Positions 1-4,127 of a stretch of 6,526 nt of DNA are shown in pieces. The notes under the pieces are model-generated. The model ran no database searches, had not been told where the DNA came from, and worked only from the letters and a program-made list of their open reading frames with translations. Position 1 is the stretch's first letter. Every line of letters starts with the position of its first letter. Origin of the DNA: Candidatus Poribacteria bacterium (GTDB lineage: Bacteria > Poribacteria > WGA-4E > WGA-3G); contig JAPPMR010000703.1 in NCBI GenBank assembly GCA_028818995.1, forward strand, positions 899 through 7,424, read 5' to 3'. The translations under genes and the position numbers were made by a program.

Positions 1-300
1 CTTCTCAAAACCGAACTTGCCCAATTGTTCCTGAATCTCTTCGGAGTCATCTTGGCTAAGCAGCACAGGGATATCTAACTGGTCCGGTTCACGGACATCC
101 ATCACTTTTTCAAAGATTTCACGGACACGTGCTTTATGAGTTTGGTAATCCTGTCGGAATGTTTCAACCGGTGTATCATGATATTTCAAACGTCGGGCAA
201 GTTGAATCTCTTCCTCTTCTTTTGCTGGAATTGCGTAACGTTGTTGGTCTGCCTCAATTTGGATACTGTTTTCTACTCTTCGTAGAAACCGATAAGCATC
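1..300 (-). pseudogene. glnE: Continuation of glnE beyond the premature stop (partial, runs off the window)
   Basis: This is the direct in-frame continuation of the glnE reading frame after the TAA at 301-303. All 100 codons to the window edge are open. It begins DAYRFLRRVENSIQ, the conserved helical element that follows LLEVEDADNL in intact GlnE proteins (E. coli has a similar AYxFLRRLEN stretch). It continues with a charged linker (AKEEEEIQLARRL) and a helical region of the kind that leads to the C-terminal adenylyltransferase domain, whose catalytic core would lie left of the window. No in-frame start with a Shine-Dalgarno follows the stop. A GTG-ATG pair occurs about 60 codons downstream without a ribosome site, so independent translation is not supported. 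The preserved frame and similarity point to a recent point mutation (for example CAA, AAA or GAA to TAA) or a base-call error. Confidence 0.88.
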
Positions 301-1647
301 TTATAAGTTGTCAGCATCTTCGACCTCCAACAATTCGTTAGCCTTCAATGCTTCAAGTGTTTCCAACGTATTCTGTGAGCAGAGTGACTTGCGTTTTCCA
401 CCATGAATCATCTGCAGGCACTGGACGGTAAATTCAATATCCCGAATAGCACCCGGACCAAGTTTGACATGCCTTTCAAGGTCTGCCCTATCTCCTACAA
501 GTCGTTCCTCTATACGTGCTTTTGTGGTGCGAATATCTGCTTTAATTTCATTGAGTGTCACACCATCTAAATAACGTTGATACACAAACGGCTGAATCAT
601 GCGGATGAATTCATCTCCAAATGCCATATCTCCAGCAACAGTCCGTGCTTTAATTAAAGCCTGACGTTCCCATAAATCACCCCAACCTTCATAATAACTT
701 TCGTAACTTTCCATAGAACGGATGATGACACCGGCGCTGCTCTCAGGTCGCAAACGGATGTCCACACGAAACACATAGCCTTCCACCGTTACCTCGCTCA
801 TCGCCTTAATTAAAAACTCACACAACCGTGCATAATATTCGCTATTATCAACGCCTTGATCGGTTTGTCCCTCGTCTGAATAAACGAAGATTAGGTCAAT
901 ATCAGAACTAAAGTTAAGTTCATATCCCCCAAATTTTCCCATGCCGATAACAGCAAAGCGACAGGGTCCTGTGCCTTCCTCATTCAGCGGTGTCCCAAAC
1001 TTCTGTTTCATAATTTGGTCACGCCCAATTTCATAGCAGTGTTGCAATGTTGCTTCTGCCAAATTACTCATCTCCAATGTCGTTATTTCAACGGCTGTTA
1101 CTTGGAGAAGGTCGCGCAGTGCTATGCGCAAGCTTTCGCGCCGTTTGTATCGCCGAATGATTCGAAGTTTCTGATCAATGTCTTTATATTTGCTGAGTGC
1201 CGTGGAAAGTTCGTCATACATTTGTTCACTGGTCTTTGGTGTGTCCATCACGTTTGCATCAATGATGTCGTAAAAATAGATCGGGTTTCGAATCAGGATA
1301 TCGGACAGATATGAGGACGCACCGAAACAAAGCATAACAGTTTGCATCAAAAACGGGGCATCTCGCAAGAGTTGATAAACCCATTTTCGGTTGAACGCTA
1401 CACGCACAAAACGCGAGAAATTATTCAAAGCAGCTTCAGGATTAGGGGAATTTAGGCAAGTTTCTAACAACGGACTGACGATTTCGGCAAAGCAGGTTTG
1501 GGTGTTGGCATCGTCAGTGGCAAGTTCTTGTAGGCTCCGCAATATAGAGGCATTATCTACGCTTCCTTCTCTGTCAGATACACTTGATAAAATCCGATGA
1601 ATTTCGTCTCTCTGACGTTGTGGAAGCGGCAGTTCTGCGTAATTCAT
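301..1647 (-). CDS. glnE: Glutamine synthetase adenylyltransferase/deadenylylase GlnE, N-terminal half ending at a premature TAA
   Basis: GlnE adds and removes AMP on glutamine synthetase in the cytoplasm in response to PII and glutamine. This part carries the N-terminal nucleotidyltransferase module, which in E. coli is the adenylyl-removing (deadenylylase) half. Counting from the ATG at 1647, the motif GMGKFGGYELN starts near residue 235, followed by SSDIDLIF with metal-binding Asp249 and Asp251. RVDIRLRP (Asp296) and KLGPGAIRDIEF (about 395-406) follow; all are GlnE signatures. I prefer the ATG at 1647 over the in-frame ATG at 1668. AGGAG (complement of 1653-1657) lies 5 nt before 1647, whereas the longer start has no ribosome site and would place that Shine-Dalgarno inside the gene. 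The protein stops after 448 residues, about half the usual GlnE length, at an in-frame TAA (301-303) inside a conserved helical segment. The identity is secure. Whether the stop is real is not. Confidence 0.94.
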   Translation of the reverse strand: MNYAELPLPQRQRDEIHRILSSVSDREGSVDNASILRSLQELATDDANTQTCFAEIVSPLLETCLNSPNPEAALNNFSRFVRVAFNRKWVYQLLRDAPFLMQTVMLCFGASSYLSDILIRNPIYFYDIIDANVMDTPKTSEQMYDELSTALSKYKDIDQKLRIIRRYKRRESLRIALRDLLQVTAVEITTLEMSNLAEATLQHCYEIGRDQIMKQKFGTPLNEEGTGPCRFAVIGMGKFGGYELNFSSDIDLIFVYSDEGQTDQGVDNSEYYARLCEFLIKAMSEVTVEGYVFRVDIRLRPESSAGVIIRSMESYESYYEGWGDLWERQALIKARTVAGDMAFGDEFIRMIQPFVYQRYLDGVTLNEIKADIRTTKARIEERLVGDRADLERHVKLGPGAIRDIEFTVQCLQMIHGGKRKSLCSQNTLETLEALKANELLEVEDADNL

Positions 1648-1652
1648 CTTCT

Positions 1653-1708
1653 CTCCTCTATATATCAATGATTGAAATTATTTTAGCATACGCATGTTTT
1701 CATTGCAA
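1653..1708 (-). promoter_or_regulatory. Candidate sigma70 promoter and ribosome site of glnE
   Basis: On the minus strand, a -35 element TTGCAA (1703-1708) is separated by 17 bp from a -10 element TAAAAT (1680-1685), which is preceded by TG plus one base (extended -10). The predicted transcript would start near 1673, giving a leader of about 26 nt. The leader contains AGGAG (1653-1657), 5 nt before the ATG at 1647. This is a match by eye to consensus, not an experimental start. Confidence 0.6.
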
Positions 1709-1723
1709 ATCAATTATTTTTCG

Positions 1724-1752
1724 TTGACTTACCAACTCACGCCTGCTACCAT
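1724..1752 (+). promoter_or_regulatory. Candidate sigma70 promoter of the HhH-type gene
   Basis: TTGACT (1724-1729, five of six consensus bases) stands 17 bp before TACCAT (1747-1752, four of six), which has a TG one base upstream as in extended -10 promoters. Transcription would start near 1759. That leaves almost no leader for a TTG start at 1762 but a normal one for the ATG at 1798, so it favours the latter. The promoter is back to back with that of glnE. Confidence 0.45.
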
Positions 1753-1797
1753 TCTCTATATTTGAATGACTATGCTATTTTAGAAAGAAGCAGACAC

Positions 1798-2244
1798 ATG
1801 AAATTACGATTTCCTGAATCCAATATCCAACACTGGGCAGAACGATACGGACCCCAAAGTTCCGAAACCCAATTTGTAAAACTCAAACCCAAGGTGCAAA
1901 AACGCGGTTACCTTACCAAAAACGAATTGCAAAAAGTCGCATATTGGAAATCACCGAGGTCTTCCGGTCACGTTGAAAAAAATGATCCTGACTACGTAAA
2001 AGATATTACGTCCTGTGCATTTACTGCGAAAAGCGAACGGGCCAGAATAAGAGTCTTAAGCTGTTTAGATGGTGTCGGATTGCCAACCGCTTCTGCAATT
2101 CTACACCTATTTCATAGAGACAGGTATCCAATTTATGATTTCCGCGCATTATGGTCTACAGGGAACAAAATGACGATTACTCGTTTTCGTTTTGGTGGGA
2201 TTATGTATCTTTTTGCAGAGAACTTGCAATCCGAAACAAGGTAG
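1798..2244 (+). CDS. Small helix-hairpin-helix DNA-glycosylase-like protein of unknown function, frameshifted near its end
   Basis: I cannot name this family securely. The central part (DGVGLPTASAIL near residues 91-102, then YPIYDFRALW near 110-119) looks like the hairpin-helix and following Asp of the HhH DNA glycosylase fold: L-x-GVG-x-x-TA-x-x-IL, then a short loop and P-x-x-D. The Lys that bifunctional HhH glycosylases carry near the hairpin is not visible, so activity cannot be assumed. The N-terminal 80 residues are basic and polar (KLKPKVQKRGYLTKNEL). No signal peptide or membrane segment is seen, so the protein should be cytoplasmic. I start at ATG 1798; an in-frame TTG at 1762 has no Shine-Dalgarno and sits on the predicted transcription start, and the 1798 start itself has only a weak purine stretch upstream. 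After Gly122 (GGG 2161-2163) the frame reads unrelated residues to a TAG at 2242-2244. The real C-terminus lies in another frame (see the next entry). Confidence 0.6.
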   Translation: MKLRFPESNIQHWAERYGPQSSETQFVKLKPKVQKRGYLTKNELQKVAYWKSPRSSGHVEKNDPDYVKDITSCAFTAKSERARIRVLSCLDGVGLPTASAILHLFHRDRYPIYDFRALWSTGNKMTITRFRFGGIMYLFAENLQSETR

Positions 2245-2297
2245 ATATGCGAACCTTAGATCGGGCACTCTGGCAGTATTCAAAAGAGAATCAATAG
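2163..2297 (+). pseudogene. Displaced C-terminus of the HhH-type protein, -1 frame
   Basis: Reading from 2163 in the frame one base back gives 44 residues, EQNDDYSFSFWWDYVSFCRE followed by a segment ending TLDRALWQYSKENQ, then TAG at 2295-2297. The segment is rich in aromatic residues and ends like a folded helical domain, unlike the Arg/Phe-rich tail of the uncorrected frame. Adding one G to the run at 2161-2163 joins it to the upstream part as ALWSTG-EQNDDY and gives one protein of 166 residues. The joined protein resembles small HhH-type proteins in having a DxRALW motif mid-protein and a second DRALW near the end. The cause is either a true one-base deletion or a homopolymer error. Confidence 0.7.
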
Positions 2298-2434
2298 CAC
2301 TTAGGTTAGATTGAGTTTGCGAAACTCAACTTTCTAATAGTTCCGATTGTAGTCGCGGAATTCATTGTGCCTCTGACATTTATAGAACAGGGCACTTGTG
2401 CTCCGTCATGTTTCAGTATGTCACACTGTGCAGG
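2298..2434. other. Convergent intergenic region with several short palindromes
   Basis: It lies between the ends of two convergent genes and has no coding potential that I can support. It contains the 8-bp hairpin at 2311-2329, TTCCG/CGGAA arms at 2341-2345 and 2356-2360, GGGCAC-TT-GTGCTC near 2387-2402, and CACA-C-TGTG near 2422-2430. At its right end, overlapping the SDR stop codon, GGTCAAATATTCGACC (2433-2448) is a 16-bp palindrome with one mismatched pair. The density of small inverted repeats suggests a degraded intergenic repeat, but no second copy is in the window. Confidence 0.35.
2311..2336 (+). terminator. Hairpin, possible weak terminator of the HhH-type gene
   Basis: TTGAGTTT (2311-2318) pairs perfectly with AAACTCAA (2322-2329) around a GCG loop, 14 bp after the restored stop codon. 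The tract that follows (CTTTCT) is only moderately T-rich and the stem is A/T-rich, so termination would be weak. It could instead be part of a dispersed intergenic repeat. Confidence 0.4.
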
Positions 2435-3205
2435 TCAAATATTCGACCTCGACTGACATCCATCAACGTTGATACACGCCCCAGTAACAAGGCTTGCCCG
2501 TTCAGATGCAAGAAAAACAGCGACATTCGCGATTTCTTCCGGTTTTCCGAACCGTCCAAGCGGCATTTCACTTTCAACAAATGCTTTCATGCGTTCAGGA
2601 TCCGCTTTGATGCGACGATCCCAACCGCCACCGGGAAAGAGGATAGACCCTGGCGCAATACTATTGACGCGTATGTTGTCAGGTGCAAGTTCTTTTGCCA
2701 ACGACTTCGCCATACTGATTTCTGCGGCTTTCGCTGCGTTATAAGTAATGTGTCCGCCACCTTCTCTACCGTAAATAGAGGCAATCATGAGGATTGCCCC
2801 GCCGCCTTGTTTCTGCATCGCCGGGATAACAAGTCGGTTAATACGCATTGCTGAAACAAGATTTAGATCGAGAATTTCGTGCCATTCCTCATCAGAAATC
2901 TCGTCTAAAGGTGTCCACCGACTTCCACCAACATTGTTAACAACAACATCAATTCTACTGAAACGATTTAATGTCTCTGATATAAACGCATCTACTTGAG
3001 CAGTATCAGTTACATCAGTAGGTTTTGAAAACACCTTTATACCGTGTGCAGTGAGTTCCTCAGTTACGTCTTGTAAGGTATCTGGGTCTCTTCCACAGAC
3101 GCTTAGCCGTGCCCCTTCTTCAGCAAAGCCGTTTGCAATGGCTCTGCCTATCCCGCGGCTTGCACCCGTCACAACGACAACTTTATCTCTTAATTTTAAA
3201 TTCAT
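2435..3205 (-). CDS. Classical short-chain dehydrogenase/reductase, FabG-like
   Basis: A 256-residue cytoplasmic NAD(P)-dependent oxidoreductase of the usual classical SDR length. The Rossmann glycine motif TGASRGIG is at residues 13-20 and NNVGG at 90-94. The catalytic tetrad Asn115, Ser143, Tyr155 and Lys159 is complete (IASIYG and TYNAAKA). The C-terminal PLGRFGKPEEIANVAVFLAS and VTGACINVDG blocks are typical of 3-oxoacyl-ACP reductase-like SDRs. Arg39 after the second strand (CGRD) fits a preference for NADP(H). The substrate loop after the PG motif (SILFPGGGW) is not that of housekeeping FabG, and no fatty-acid genes are nearby, so the substrate is unknown. The usual DGG near the end reads DGC here. 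GGAG (complement of 3213-3216) sits 7 nt before the ATG. The gene begins 71 bp after the response regulator on the same strand with no terminator between, so co-transcription is plausible. Confidence 0.94.
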   Translation of the reverse strand: MNLKLRDKVVVVTGASRGIGRAIANGFAEEGARLSVCGRDPDTLQDVTEELTAHGIKVFSKPTDVTDTAQVDAFISETLNRFSRIDVVVNNVGGSRWTPLDEISDEEWHEILDLNLVSAMRINRLVIPAMQKQGGGAILMIASIYGREGGGHITYNAAKAAEISMAKSLAKELAPDNIRVNSIAPGSILFPGGGWDRRIKADPERMKAFVESEMPLGRFGKPEEIANVAVFLASERASLVTGACINVDGCQSRSNI

Positions 3206-3276
3206 AAAATATCTCCATTTTTATTGCAATGTATTTTGATTATGCGTATCAGCTGACTGCTATTATTGTGTAGGTA

Positions 3277-3969
3277 TTATTTCTCTTCCTTAAGTCTATA
3301 GCCAACACCATATACAGTTTCAATATGTTTTCCTAAGTCACCCAACTTGCGTCTGAGACGACTGACATGTGTGTCAACTGTTCTATCAATACCGTAATAC
3401 TCTTGTCCCCAGATAACATCCATCAGAACATCACGATTGAAAACGCGTCCGGGTGAGCGAGCGAACAGCGTAATAAGTTTAAACTCAGTGGCAGTGAGAT
3501 CAATTGACCCATCTTTGGTTAATACCTGATGTCGATCCAAATCAATTGTCACACCATGCGTCTCTATCTGATTTTCCTCGCCAGCCTGCTCACTTGCTCG
3601 GAGTCTCCGTAGCACAGCATTGATACGTAAAACAACCTCGCGTGGACTAAAAGGTTTTGTAATGTAATCGTCAGCCCCTAACTCAAGCCCAGTTACGCGG
3701 TCCTGTTCTTCAGTTTTTGCAGTCAGCATCACGATAGGAATCTTTTTGGTGCGAGGGTCGTTCTTCAGGAGTCGACAGACGATTAAACCGTCAACTTCAG
3801 GTAGCATGAGGTCTAACAAAATAAGGTCGGGGGGATTATCTACTGCACGTTGTAGTGCATCGGCACCATTCCGCACAGTATCAACTTTAAAATCTGCTTC
3901 CCGCAGGTTATATCTTAGCAACTCTACGATATCGCGTTCATCCTCTACAATTAGTATTTTTGCTTCCAT
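3277..3969 (-). CDS. OmpR/PhoB-family two-component response regulator
   Basis: A 230-residue cytoplasmic transcription regulator of standard length. The receiver domain (about 1-122) has the acidic pair in VEDE (Glu9, Asp10), phospho-acceptor Asp53 (LLDLMLPEVDG), Thr83 and Lys105 (ITKPFSPRE), so it should be phosphorylatable. A short linker (EQAGEENQIE) leads to a winged-helix DNA-binding domain (about 135-228) with LTATEFKLI, the recognition helix region RTVDTHVSRLRRKL, and the ending TVYGVGYRL. The sequence is close in style to PhoB/PhoP regulators of phosphate starvation, but nothing in the window (no kinase, pst or phoU) confirms that role, so I give no symbol. AAGGA (complement of 3977-3981) is 7 nt before the ATG. 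It is the first gene of a leftward pair with the SDR and divergent from the peptidase, which it could regulate together with itself. Confidence 0.96.
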   Translation of the reverse strand: MEAKILIVEDERDIVELLRYNLREADFKVDTVRNGADALQRAVDNPPDLILLDLMLPEVDGLIVCRLLKNDPRTKKIPIVMLTAKTEEQDRVTGLELGADDYITKPFSPREVVLRINAVLRRLRASEQAGEENQIETHGVTIDLDRHQVLTKDGSIDLTATEFKLITLFARSPGRVFNRDVLMDVIWGQEYYGIDRTVDTHVSRLRRKLGDLGKHIETVYGVGYRLKEEK

Positions 3970-4039
3970 TAGAATTTCCTTGCATTTTGCATTGAAAATG
4001 TCAAAAAAATGAACTAAAAACCGTGTTTTTTTCAGTACT

Positions 4040-4045
4040 ATTGTA
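4040..4045 (-). promoter_or_regulatory. Candidate -10 element of the response regulator gene
   Basis: On the minus strand, TACAAT (five of six consensus bases) is preceded by TG plus one base, as in extended -10 promoters. No good -35 lies 16-18 bp upstream, which suggests dependence on an activator or on the extended -10. Transcription would start near 4033, giving a leader of about 64 nt. A perfect TTGACA also occurs closer to the gene (complement of 3999-4004) but has no matching -10 at the right distance. Confidence 0.4.
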
Positions 4046-4050
4046 ACACA

Positions 4051-4061
4051 TTAAGGCTTAA
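4051..4061. promoter_or_regulatory. Palindrome between divergent promoters, possible operator
   Basis: TTAAG-G-CTTAA is a perfect 5-bp inverted repeat around one base. It lies just upstream of the regulator's -10 element and 7 bp before the -35 of the peptidase promoter. A protein bound here could affect both promoters. Short A/T-rich palindromes also arise by chance, and OmpR-type regulators usually bind direct repeats, so the assignment is weak. Confidence 0.25.
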
Positions 4062-4068
4062 AAACATA

Positions 4069-4097
4069 GTGAAAATAAACCGAATTTGTGGTATGAT
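4069..4097 (+). promoter_or_regulatory. Candidate sigma70 promoter of the M28 peptidase gene
   Basis: GTGAAA (4069-4074, four of six consensus bases) stands 17 bp before TATGAT (4092-4097, five of six), and TG one base before the latter makes it an extended -10. Transcription would start near 4104, giving a 24-nt leader up to 4128. This is consistent with the Shine-Dalgarno at 4112-4119 being the working ribosome site. Confidence 0.6.
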
Positions 4098-4111
4098 TTC
4101 CAAAAACACAG

Positions 4112-4119
4112 AAGGAGGT
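4112..4119 (+). promoter_or_regulatory. Perfect Shine-Dalgarno that points to an AUU start
   Basis: AAGGAGGT is a full-length anti-16S match. Eight bases downstream is ATT (4128), in frame with the peptidase. The TTG at 4129 is out of frame and reaches a stop after three codons. An in-frame TAG (4119-4121) closes the frame just upstream, and no ATG, GTG or TTG in frame occurs until 4194. The site is therefore either used with AUU or orphaned by a start-codon mutation. Confidence 0.8.
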
Positions 4120-4127
4120 AGAGACCA

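Noticed and set aside
301..303. Stop codon readthrough or recoding as selenocysteine or pyrrolysine in glnE
   Set aside because: The codon is TAA, not TGA or TAG, and the following bases (GAT) are not a known readthrough context; no family member needs a special residue there.
129..341. Plus-strand open frame of 70 codons opposite the glnE continuation
   Set aside because: It lies antisense to a conserved GlnE segment, has no ribosome site and shows no recognisable protein character.
1669..1797. Repeat unit or CRISPR-like array in the A/T-rich intergenic region
   Set aside because: No regularly spaced repeated unit is present here or elsewhere in the window.
2155..2170. Programmed -1 ribosomal frameshift in the HhH-type gene
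   Set aside because: The bases ACAGGGAACAAAA contain no in-frame X-XXY-YYZ heptamer and no strong downstream stem was seen; a homopolymer deletion is simpler.
3999..4004. Perfect TTGACA on the minus strand as the -35 of the response regulator gene
   Set aside because: At 17 bp the -10 position would read AAGGAA, which is the Shine-Dalgarno and not a -10 element.
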